NCBI GenBank assembly: GCA_002284615.2
Contig: MU069710.1
Span: 357,272-375,436, forward strand
Direction of reading: 5' to 3'
Length of the DNA stretch: 18,165 nucleotides
From: Dunaliella salina
Lineage: Eukaryota > Chlorophyta > Chlorophyceae > Chlamydomonadales > Dunaliellaceae
The translations under genes and the position numbers were made by a program. This document shows, one piece after another, positions 1 through 8,499 of this stretch. A model generated the notes under the pieces. That model saw only the letters and a program-made list of their open reading frames with translations, was not told the DNA's origin and made no database searches. Within the stretch, counting starts at the first letter, position 1, and every line of letters starts with the position of its first letter.

Positions 1-292
1 CAGGTGTTTTTTCAATGGAACAACCTTATTTACAGCAAGTTAGTGTCCAGGCTGTGCATGATTTCCTCTTGCAACACAACAACAAGCTTTATTTGCTTAT
101 TTCTGAGCTTATGGATATCTTATGGATATTATGTTGGCTGGCGAGGACCAGTCACAGGCCGATCAGTCGAACAATTTGGCTGAAGGTCCCCCAATGTAAA
201 TCTAAAAATCTGAACAAATCTGAACAGCTGGACGGATGGCCGACGACCCACCGGACTCACAATAGCTGGGCTGCTCATAGCTAGCCTTCGTT
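1..292. other. Unassigned left edge; no gene resolved
   Basis: The window opens with CAG followed by GT, so it may cut through a transcription unit. An ATG at 15 in a fair context begins an 89-codon + frame. Its first 35 or so residues (MEQPYLQQ...) look protein-like, but the rest is low quality and no family is recognised, so it is not called a gene. An exact 11-bp tandem duplication (CTTATGGATAT twice) lies at 108-129. Confidence 0.3.
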
Positions 293-584
293 GGCGGGGC
301 TTACTTTTAGTGCCAGTGCTAACTGTTGGGTCTTGATGCACGCTGGTTAGTGCCAGTGTAGATGTTTACTTTTTTCCCAGACCTCCCTCCCTGGGTCAAG
401 CCACAGTTTTGATTGGCATATCTATTAGTGTGAGTCTTGCTGATGCCCTCACTTATACTCCTTGCACTCTTGCAGACCTTATTGTTTCAGACAAAACGCT
501 GGTGGGGCTCACTGTTGGTGCCAGCGATGACTGTCGGGTCTTTCCTTAATGCACACTGGCTGTGTCCAGCATTGGCTTTTACTT
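293..584. repeat. Diverged direct repeat pair, offset about 208 bp
   Basis: About 80 bp at 293-372 reappears at 501-584. Both copies begin GGYGGGGCT, then carry a GGTGCCAG- or AGTGCCAG-like core, a TGTYGGGTCTT stretch, an ATGCACRCTGG stretch and finally a TTTACTT stretch. By eye identity is roughly three quarters, with one 5-bp gap. The order of the shared blocks is kept, so this is a real old duplication rather than composition. No reading frame is conserved between the copies. It may be part of a dispersed family, which cannot be judged from one window. Confidence 0.6.
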
Positions 585-717
585 CAACTTGAAGTTCAAG
601 TCACAGCATACAGGTCCGTGACTTGATCAGCATCCACCTTCATGAGCTCTGCCTTGGAAAAGAAGGACAAAGTTTGTTCCATGATGACCTGGAAATCAAA
701 ACTAGGGCTTTGATGCT

Positions 718-993
718 TTGGAAAATCATCCCCCTGCAACCTTTCCAACCTTATCACTTATATTATACAGCCTCTCATGGGCCTTGGAATCACTGATGGG
801 ATGCATGACTCACACTAACCTGCAGAAGCATGGTCATCTAAAAGGGGAAATTACTCCCCAAAGGATAAGCATCGAATGCAACATGCCGCTCGACAGACTG
901 GCAGCCCTCATCGACCTGCCCTCATCTAAAGACCTAGACACCACTGCAATCAAAGAACTCCTAAGCTTTAATTGTAGCCCTTGTTACCCTTGA
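718..993 (+). pseudogene. Protein-like fragment with probable frameshift near 970
   Basis: This 91-codon stretch contains a balanced, protein-like segment (DRLAALIDLPSSKDL, then AIKELLSF). Directly after it this frame degenerates to a cysteine/proline-rich tail and stops. The next frame over then reads on with VALVTLEKIQELMSLQSTA, up to a TAA at about 1034. The simplest reading is one lost or gained base around 970 in a once continuous coding sequence. No domain is recognised. It belongs to the decayed A/C-rich region. Confidence 0.3.
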
Positions 994-1584
994 AAAAATA
1001 CAAGAACTAATGTCCTTGCAGTCCACCGCCGCATAAGCAATACCCACATAAGTGGCCTGATTGATATCAATCTCAGGTCACTGAACCCTTACATTATGCT
1101 CACTCTCAACCTCAGCAACAAGCTGCCTAACACACATGTACTTACACCACAACCTTCCTCCACAACTCAACACAGTCACGGAAATCACTGGGCGTCGTCT
1201 CACAAGGACACCCACTTCTTGCCTACATCTCCTACAACAAACCCTCCAGGCACAAGCTTAGCACACCCAAACCATCCTGTAACCTTAAACCATCAATGCC
1301 ATGTCAGACAAACAATCAATGTGTCCCCTTACAGAGAAGATGCAAAGTACAATAGCAACAAATCCCATGGACGAGCCGCCCAGTAAAAGTCATGCTCTCC
1401 ATGCAGAACTAGCAATCACTTTCCTGCTCACCCAGCTCACACTCACGTGGAAGACATCTTCTATCCAATGTCTTGTCTCCAACTCATAATGTCAACCTGA
1501 TCCCAGTAATGCTCCCATTCCCCGGCCATCAATGCTCCCAACATAAGCATTAGTTTGCCTGGAATACAAAATAAGACCTAGGGG

Positions 1585-1830
1585 ATGGGCATCCCAGCAC
1601 ACGCACACACGCCACAAATGATCAAGAATCTTGACTCACACTGCAGTAACTGAGCCAAGGCAATCAAGGAGTTTGTCACTTTAATGCCGTTGCTTCAAAC
1701 CTGCTCCCAGACAGAGGAGACTCCAGGAACTATGTCCACAGATCCTGAAAGGAAAAAACTTTTTTGCTTGGCGTTCGGCCACGTGCATTCAAGAAAGGAC
1801 CTCCCAGTGATCCCCACCAAAGGGCTTTAG
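1585..1830 (+). pseudogene. Protein-like open stretch with one internal TGA
   Basis: Read from the ATG at 1585, 81 codons run to a TAG at 1828-1830, with a single TGA about 25 codons in (after HCSN). The translation is mixed and plausible for a soluble protein, with EFVTLMPLLQTCSQTEE followed by DPERKKLFCLAFGHVHSRKD. The other + frames here are full of stops. No family is recognised. It is best read as a decayed piece of the coding-like region. Confidence 0.3.
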
Positions 1831-3428
1831 TGAAAACCCTCAGTCCGACCTGTATCCTGAAAGCAAGCCACTCATAAAAGAACCAGGTACAGAGCAACCA
1901 TATCCTCTCTTACGCACAACCCATCCTTTCATGCCCAGCATCATCCAACCTGATGTCACATACCAAGACACCAGGGGCCTTCCGGATACTACAATTAGAG
2001 ACGCAGCCCTCACTACAAAGGCAAATCAGCACAGACTACAATCTGAGCACTCCACAGATGGGCCTCCAAGCAAGCGCACACTCTTGATGCTGAAGCAAAG
2101 CCGTTGATCTACACCCCAACAATGCAAATTGAACACACCAAGATCAATAGCCAATCTTGGAAATGCACACGTTCATCTGTGGGGACGAGGCTCTTCCTCA
2201 AGAAGACCAGCATGAGTACCATCGCATGCTTGTTGTCGATTAGCACACAAATCCAAAGGTGTCAGAGGAGCATGCTGTGCAACCACACATGGCAGCACAG
2301 CTGGAGTTAAATTAGTTTGTGCCTAAGCATGGTTTGAGAAATAGGCCACATGCTCTTCTTTGGCTCCCCAAGGTTTACGACTTCCAGATGGGATGTATGC
2401 ATGCCAGTGTGGTACAGAATGCTTACAAAGGCAGTGAATTCAGAACCTAGCTGATAGGCACATATGCTCCTAGAGAGCTTCCCCAAACTAGCATAAGGTG
2501 TGAATGTCCACGCTCCCTGTCAGTCCAAGCCGGACCTCAAGCTTCACGTAACTTAATGGAACTTACAACGGAAGTCATGAAGCTACACAGATGGCAGCTG
2601 CCAGGTTCAGGCAAGTACAACAGTAAAAGGGGCTGGCTTATACCATCCTCACAGTGGCACAAAGAAGTTAGTTAAACCTAATGGTGCCGGTAGTTCCAAG
2701 ATGATAGGGAGAGCTGAACCGGCTGCCATTGCTGCTGCGCTCACTCACGCACACATACTCATTGCCATGAACAGCCCACTTAACCAATTCAAATACAGAT
2801 CCTGCACCAAGAGAAGCACAGACAACATAGACAAGAAGATGCTTTGAGAAAAATTCTGAACCTTTCCCGGGCCTCTCAGGGTCATATCTTTTCCTGCAAG
2901 GTTGAATTGCATGCTGGAGCAGCAGGGAATGAATTCACAGATAAGATTGCTAATTACCAAGCCTCAAAGGTAACAGCCTGATGGACAATCACCTCCCTGG
3001 TCGGGCCCAGGAGGAAATCCTTTCCACGATATTACTTGGCTGGCTCTGGAAGCAGCACAACCACGGTCATCTCAGACCCACCATCCTACTCCTTGTCTAA
3101 GAAACCTCCTAGACCTTAAAGGTGCTTTGAAATACAAAATGCATGCAAAACATAGACTTTGCTATGCAGACTGCAAAACAGGATACTGCGCTTCAAAGCT
3201 AGGTCTGCTACCTCATGATCACGAGAGTCTAGGCTTGGACAGCTAGGTACCAGTGTTTGTCTGGGAGATGCATATAAAAAGCCTGATCGCAATCTCAGGA
3301 CATCTTTGTCAATGTATTGCTTGTGCTTTCATCGATCGGCGCTCATGCATCCCACCCTTAAGACCCTTGCCTGCCTTGAACTTATCCCCTCATGGAACCA
3401 GGCATATCCAGGCTCTCCTCTCTGCTGA

Positions 3429-3631
3429 AGGACAAACCCGCCTCTTTTAGACAAAAACAGTGTCACGCCTGTGTTTGGCTGCAAAATCAAGACAAGACAA
3501 GTCATAGCCCTTAACAAGCGATCCCTTGCTGCCCACATTCACAATGTGACACCTGACCACATCAAGACTACCTTACAGAGACAGGACAGCTTGCTCTGTA
3601 AACTCCTGAATCACGTTGATGGATGACACAA
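3429..3631 (+). pseudogene. Open frame without a usable start
   Basis: Between a TGA at 3426-3428 and a TGA at about 3629-3631 the + strand is open for some 67 codons without an ATG start. The middle is protein-like: KIKTRQVIALNKRSLAAHI, then a stretch rich in H, Q and K with alternating hydrophobics, HIKTTLQRQDSLLCKLLNHV. It looks like an internal coding fragment rather than chance, but the family is unknown. The opposite strand is also open over 3329-3538 with a less natural composition. Confidence 0.3.
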
Positions 3632-3801
3632 TATACGCAGGGATGGCAAAAAGGGGACATACACCACCAACAGGCAGGAAGTGGTCAAAGCTCCACACAA
3701 TAATCTCCCCCACGTGCAACCCACCCGATGAGGGCAAGCCTTGAGCACACCCTTACATCAGGACCCCAAGACTTATACTACAAGTTCGAGCAAAACCCCC
3801 T

Positions 3802-4134
3802 TTGATGCTCAAGGTAAAGATAAAGGAAATGCTCTCCTTCGCAGCCAGGACCGTCCATCCCCAAACAGTCAACCACATACAGAGGGATACATTTACCAAG
3901 GCACAGACGCAGGTGCATGAGATGCAGCTCCTGTATGGAAGGACCGCCAACACAAGCACATGGCATAGACCCTCTCTACCCCTAATAAGCCCCCACACGG
4001 GCACTATCCCTGAAACCCTCTCAGACTTCACAAATGGGGTCAAGGAGCGCAAAGGGAGCCAACATCCAACAACAAACTTAAATTACTACACACAACCCTT
4101 TGTAACCTTATGCCCCCTACCTCCAGGCCTATAG
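3802..4134 (+). pseudogene. Protein-like fragment of unknown family
   Basis: An open stretch of 110 codons starts with a lysine-rich segment (KVKIKEMLSFAARTV), continues with a QTQVHEMQLLYGRTA segment and ends in a proline-rich tail. The overlapping - strand frame (3753-4052) is cysteine/leucine-rich, as expected of an antisense shadow. No domain or catalytic motif is visible. It is treated as part of the same decayed + strand region. Confidence 0.25.
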
Positions 4135-4186
4135 CCCAGGCATCAACGCCCAATGACTCTGAAATTTCAGCAGAGCAAGGCTGCTG

Positions 4187-4218
4187 AATCAAAGCGCAGT
4201 GCAATCAAAGCGCAGTGC
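4187..4218. repeat. Exact 16-bp tandem duplication
   Basis: AATCAAAGCGCAGTGC occurs twice in direct succession, at 4187-4202 and 4203-4218. With no mismatch between the copies, this is a recent slippage or short duplication event inside an otherwise old, decayed stretch. Confidence 0.85.
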
Positions 4219-4574
4219 AAGCAAGCGACGCCATCTCCTGCTTCAACCATGTCATTCCAGGTATCTTTGGCTGGCAACATGTATGGCAGCATGAAACATC
4301 CTCTCAGGTAGAATATCAAACTCATCACAAATTGCGAAGGCGCCCCATCACCATTGAAAAGTGGGTCATGCCCCTCTTCCAGACTGATGGGCAGAAAGTG
4401 ACTCACTCATTACATGTAGCTACAAGGATGGCAGAGGACCCATTTTGCCAAGTTTTTTAGAGCACAGGGAGCAAAGAAGAAACCCATGAATCCGAAGCCA
4501 CAACTTAAGGCCACCTGCCACTACACAAACAACCGGGTGCAGGGTTAGATTCAGGGTTTAGGTAGCTACAACCT

Positions 4575-5113
4575 TTAGACCCAATCTCAAAACTGCAAAA
4601 GCAACGCTATGGCATGCCCATAAGCATTGCAGCTGCAACACAGACACTGTGCAACAGCAACAGGCACATGGGATTCAAAACTGCAGCAGCGACACCAAAC
4701 AGTGGCGTGACCTTGGGACCATGAAGCTGCGACATGGACACCATGCAGCAGCACCACGCTTGCGGGCGTCAAAACTGCGGCAGCAACACTGTGCAGTGGC
4801 ATGCCCAAAGGCATCAAAGCTGCAGGGCAGGCACCACACAGCAGCAACATGCACCTGGGGCTTAAAACAGCAGCAACGACAACAAGGCATGGCATGCCCA
4901 TAGGCATGGAAGCTTCAACAGAGGCACCAAGCAACAGCAACATGCTTCTGAGCGCTGAACCTGCACCTGGGACACCATGCAGCGGCATGCCTGAGTACAT
5001 CAAAAGCAGCAGCGCAGGCACCACGCAGCAGCAACGTACACATGGGCATTAAAACAGCAGCAGAAGCACACGCACCCACACTATAACTGCAACAGTGACA
5101 TCCTGCTGTGGCA
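4575..5113. repeat. 93-bp tandem repeat, block 1 (about five units)
   Basis: A degenerate unit of 93 bp recurs. The GGCATGCCCA-like anchor falls at 4611, 4704, 4798, 4891 and 4984, spacings of 93, 94, 93 and 93. Each unit has the order GGCATGCC...GGCAT, then GAAGCTGC or AAAGCTGC, then ACACCATGCAGCAGCAACATG-like text, then a CAAAACTGCAGCAGCAACACC-like end. Because 93 is divisible by three, several frames on both strands stay open for 70-145 codons (for example 4587-5024 on -). Their translations are Cys/Ala/Met-rich, with no sign of a real protein. Identity between units is moderate, so the array is old. Confidence 0.8.
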
Positions 5114-5284
5114 TTCATCTAAGCAAGTATGCTGCAACACGGATATTGAGCAGCAGCAGCAGCAGTGTACTTAGGCTTCATCACTGCAACAATGCAAGAG
5201 CGGCGCAAGTCATCGGCGAGTGATGTTGTGCATCAGGGAGAGCCTCAATGGTCCTCATGCCAAGAAATCCACCAAGAAGCTGTT

Positions 5285-5716
5285 TCTCAAAACTGCAATT
5301 GCAACGCTTTGGCATGCCCATAACATATGGCATGAGCATTAAAGCTGTAATGTAGACACTGTGCAACAGCAACAGGCACACGGTTGTCAAAACTGCAGCA
5401 GCAACACCAGGCAGTGGCATAATCATGGGCATTGAAGCTGTGACATGGACACCTGCAGCAGTGACATGCACACCAGCGTGAAAACTGCAGTAGCAACACC
5501 AAGCAGTGGCATAAACATGGGCATTGAAGCTGCGACATGGACACCATGCAGCAGCAACATGCGCACGGGCATCAAACAGCAGCAGCAACACCATGCAGCG
5601 GCATGCCCAAAGGCATCAAAGCTGCAGAGCAGGCACCACACAGCAGCAGCACACACACACACGGGCGTCAAAACTGATGCAGCAACAAACACACGCATGC
5701 CAACATTGCTGCTGTG
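5285..5716. repeat. 93-bp tandem repeat, block 2 (about four units)
   Basis: The same unit as block 1 restarts, with anchors at 5311, 5416, 5508 and 5600 and a closing TGTGGCATT at 5716. Spacings are 105 (a 12-bp insert, AACATATGGCAT-like), 92, 92 and 116. The first unit matches the first unit of block 1 (AAAACTGCAA..GCAACGC..TGGCATGCCCATAA) better than its own neighbours. The blocks are therefore copies of a whole array, not one array interrupted by chance. Confidence 0.75.
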
Positions 5717-6648
5717 GCATTTTGTTGAAGCATGCCTCTAGGCAACCATGATGCAACACAAGCACGATGCAGCAGCAACAAGCACACAGGCTTCAGGTGT
5801 GATGACAATGTCCATCAACGCAATAATGCAAGAGGGGCGCATGTGATCCATGGAATGCTGAAGCCTCGACAGTCCACCCGAAACAAAATCCACAAGCTCC
5901 TTCTCTGGAGGGTCTCATGTGTTTGCAAGCGTGTGCATGGACCAGTCTTACCATCCCCACAGCTTCATCATCTTCCGAAGCATCCTTATTCTGCGCCCAC
6001 ACCATCCCTCTCAGAAACCCAAGACAAGAGCCATGCTGCAAAAACACACCTACTGCAACAGAGCCTGACGCGCAGCAAGCCACAGCATGCGCAGCACCAA
6101 GACCCCCGGTCCCCCAATCAGCACCGGCACCACCAGCGACACCAGCGGATGTGCATGCTGCTCCCCAATGCCCGCCTCCTCTGCAGCCCAATACGGCCCC
6201 CAGGGACCCCACTTCTTCCCCAGCAGCAGCACCCTTGCCTCTGTAGCCCTGCTGATATGCTCCTCCCCATCCACACCCTTCAAAAGCGCCTGTGTTTGCC
6301 CAGCAGCTGCCTGCACCCATGCTTTCACCGACGAGAGTGCAACGAACAGACTTGCACCGGCAGCATGCGCAACATGCTGCATCTATGCCTTCATGACCTC
6401 AGCGCCAGCTTCCCTGGCTGCCATGACCTGATGCTGCACCGCTCTGGCCACCTGAGCGCGGCCATCTTTGCTCTGTGCTGTGCATGCCAAGGCTGCTAAA
6501 CCTAGCTGTGCAGAGCGCCACTCGCCCACCAGCCATGTGAGAGCAGCGGACAGCACAGCAGCCAAGCGGGCATGAAGGGCACCCTGATTTTCTCGGGGCT
6601 GCCTGGCACACTTGCCCTGCTGCCCCTGGTGGTGGTGCTGCTACACCT

Positions 6649-6775
6649 CATCCGTTTCCCCCTGATGCTGCTGCTGTTGCACTTCATCTGTTTCCCCCTG
6701 CTGCTGCTGCTGCTGTTTCACTTCACACCTGTTTCCCCCTGATGCTGCTGCTGTTGCACTTCACTTGTGTCCCGC
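6649..6775 (-). repeat. 36-bp coding-type tandem repeat (12-residue unit)
   Basis: On the + strand, copies beginning A[T/C]C[C/T]GTTTCCCCCTG start at 6650, 6686 and 6727, and a weaker one at 6763. Spacings are 36, 41 and 36 bp. On the - strand each encodes a Gln run followed by H-Q-G-E-T-D-E-V. The 41-bp unit is not a multiple of three and throws the downstream copies out of frame, so the repeat kept its coding phase until a recent indel. Confidence 0.7.
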
Positions 6776-6840
6776 TGCTGCATGTCCAAGTGCTGCCACT
6801 TTTGCTCCACATCCGTAACCCCCTGCTGGCTGTGAAACTG

Positions 6841-6985
6841 CTCCTGCTGCTCCTGCCGTAAATCCCCTTGCTGATTTTGCTGGTAATCCCCACGCTGGTT
6901 GTGCAGCGTTTGCTGTGCCTGCTGCATATCCCTTTTGCTGGTTGTGCTGCTCCTGCCGTAAATCCCCTTGCTGGTTGTGCTGCAC
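6841..6985 (-). repeat. 100-bp direct repeat in the Gln-rich region
   Basis: CTGCTCCTGCCGTAAATCCC followed by CTTGCTG occurs at about 6848-6874 and again about 100 bp later, at 6948-6974. A third, weaker relative (CACCTGCTGTAAATCCACTGG) follows. On the - strand these encode NQQGDLRQEQ-type segments. A 100-bp step is not divisible by three, consistent with the frame change seen between the copies. Confidence 0.65.
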
Positions 6986-7991
6986 CTGCTGTAAATCCAC
7001 TGGTTGGTTGCGCAATTCTTGCTGCTCCTGCTCTATAACCCCTCCCTGCTCCACTTCAAAACCCTGTTGCTCAAGCTCCAGGCCCCCCGTCCCCTGTTGC
7101 TCTATGTCCCTCAAATCTTTTCGTGCTCCTTGCAAATCCTGCTCCAGCACCTGCTGTCCATCCCCAGCAACATCAGGACTGTACATGTTCAGTCTCTTCC
7201 ACACCCTTGGGCTTTCTCGCTTGGTTTCCATCCATCCCATGAGCCCCTGCTGCTGTAGCCCAATCCCCTTCGACCTCACTGTGCTCTCCAAAATGCTGAT
7301 GATCCTCAGCAGGATGCTGCTTTTCAAGCTGTGGCGCTTTTCCAAGCAAACCAAACACAGCTTGGCATATCCGGTGACAGGTTTCCACGATCCAGAGAGG
7401 AGACAGCGCGGGTGGTGACCCAGGTTGCACGTCAAATTCCGTAGGCTTGGAAACTCAATGCTGTGTCCCATCAGGAGTGGAAAGTCCTGATCCACGTGCC
7501 CATGCCTTTGCTCCAGCATGCGGTCAGAGGGAGGTTGCCCGTCCTGATGCATCTTCCCTGCTGCACTGTGGGACGATCCTCATGCCCTGCCCTGTTAGCG
7601 CTGATTGGATCTCCATCCGTTGGTTCCAACAGTTTAAGATCCTCTGCCTGGTGGGTTTTGGGAGAAGTTGGTCTGCGGGTCTGAGGCGTGATTGAAAAAG
7701 CAAAGAAGGTGAAGAGACGTGATGCCTAGTGGTTTTGGTGCACAGCACAATCGCTCCACCACCAGCTCCTACCTGGAGCCTGATGAGCTGGTTGTGCCCT
7801 CGCAAAGCCAGCAGCAGAGACAGGGATAGGAGGAGGTGTGCCCTATAGCTCAGCCTAGCATGACTGAGCTGTCACTCACATTTATAAGAAGCTCAATCGT
7901 GAATTGGTAGAATCATCACGAAACACCAAATAATATGTTCAAGCTGAGTAGATATTTGCATTCATTTCGGGGGGTGCTTCGTACAAATCAC

Positions 7992-8285
7992 TTAGCTTAT
8001 GAAGGTTAAATACTTTATATGAAAATGAGACAGTGCTGTGCAGACCTCTTTATCGGCAGGCTCCTCTCGCGCTCTCCTGCCCATAGCCGTGGTTGTGCCA
8101 TCCTCTTCAGCCCAGTTGCTCAGCCCACACTGCAGCATCTCCAGCACCATTTGCAAAGTCCTCATGCTGCCATCAGCACCGCCATCAGCACTTCTGCCTT
8201 GGCCCTCGGCTTTGCTGCCCCCTCGTCTCCCCTCCCATTGCTGCGCACCAGCAACCCCTCCCATCCTTCCTTGCTTCACCATCAA
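7992..8285 (-). other. Possible - strand exon, unresolved
   Basis: The - strand is open for 97 codons with a charged, protein-like composition (LQMVLEMLQCGLSNWAEEDG, then GRRAREEPADKEV). The overlapping + frames (from ATG 8019 and from ATG 8038) are Ser/Pro/Leu-rich, as antisense shadows usually are. It could be an upstream exon of the Gln-rich - strand sequence, but no convincing GT/AG boundaries were found. If the + reading is right instead, the ATG at 8019 could start the Ser-rich gene that follows. Neither choice is certain. Confidence 0.25.
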
Positions 8286-8499
8286 CTACCACTACCCTTT
8301 CTCTCTATCACTGTGCGCTGGATTTCCATCGAGCCATCGTCTGGAGGCAAGTGTAGTCACCTGCCTGCCATCTGGACCAGGCCAGCCATCTGTAAAGCAT
8401 CACAAGATTGTAATGGAGGGCTGTCAGCATGCTTGACAAAACCCTCTACAGTGCAAAAGCCCATGTCCACGCATTTCATTTCCAATCTCCTACACTTTT

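Larger units (their letters stand above)
700..4560 (+). pseudogene. Decayed A/C-rich coding-like region, probable old mobile element
   Basis: Across nearly 4 kb the + strand is enriched in A and C over T and G. The coding strand of the LINE remnant at 10.3-12.3 kb has the same skew. Short protein-like stretches occur only in the + direction and change frame or hit stops every 50-100 codons: 718-993, 1301-1489, 1585-1830, 2104-2310, 3429-3631, 3802-4134 and 4215-4460. No reverse transcriptase YADD/FADD box, integrase, protease or transposase motif could be recognised. I infer a heavily mutated mobile element or pseudogene read on the + strand. The family is unknown and the borders are approximate. 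Confidence 0.4.
4575..5870. repeat. Higher-order duplication containing both 93-bp arrays and their right flank
   Basis: Not only the arrays but also the unrelated sequence to their right is shared. CTGCTGTGGCATT at about 5105 matches about 5711, a GCAGCAGCA..AGGCTTCA segment follows in both, and AATGCAAGAG plus a GGGCGCA-like tail occurs at 5191 and at 5825. The offset is about 700 bp at the left end of the blocks and 600-635 bp at the right, the difference being about one 93-bp unit. So a segment of some 650-700 bp was duplicated in tandem, and one unit was gained or lost in one copy. Confidence 0.65.
6050..7700 (-). pseudogene. Glutamine-rich repeat protein, frameshifted
   Basis: Read on the - strand, a protein-like sequence can be followed from about 7690 to 6050, but only by changing frame. 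Order: a hydrophilic segment (THQAEDLKLLEPTDGDP) near 7640; KAPQLEKQHPAEDHQHFGEH near 7340; a Gln/Glu-rich, coiled-coil-like segment (VLEQDLQGARKDLRDIEQQG onward) from about 7170 to 6930; then QQNQQGDLRQEQQEQ and a 12-residue repeat of the type QQQQHQGETDEV near 6640-6770. Last comes an Ala-rich helical region (6565-6050) with one hydrophobic stretch of about 20 residues (HPLVSLVVPVLIGG...), possibly a membrane segment. Frame changes occur near 7560, 7180, 6930 and 6720, and TAG codons interrupt at 6641-6643 and 6383-6385. The near-6930 change fits one extra A in a run of four. No known domain is recognised. Alternatives are indel errors in the assembly of a live gene, or several introns, although the frame changes inside the repeats leave no room for introns. 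Confidence 0.5.

Noticed and set aside
4543..4566. AGGGTTAGATTCAGGGTTTAGG-like text resembling algal telomere repeats (TTTAGGG)
   Set aside because: At most one and a half imperfect units are present, too short for an interstitial telomere tract.
4587..5024. Long open frames on both strands in the 93-bp repeats (for example 145 codons on -)
   Set aside because: The period is a multiple of three and the unit has few stop-like triplets, so openness is expected. Composition is dominated by Cys, Ala, Met and Leu with no conserved protein pattern.
5732..6499. A 255-codon ATG-started + frame
   Set aside because: It is Cys/His/Pro/Gln-rich without domains and lies antisense to the Ala-rich - strand sequence. 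It runs into the 93-bp repeat flank, so it is probably a shadow.
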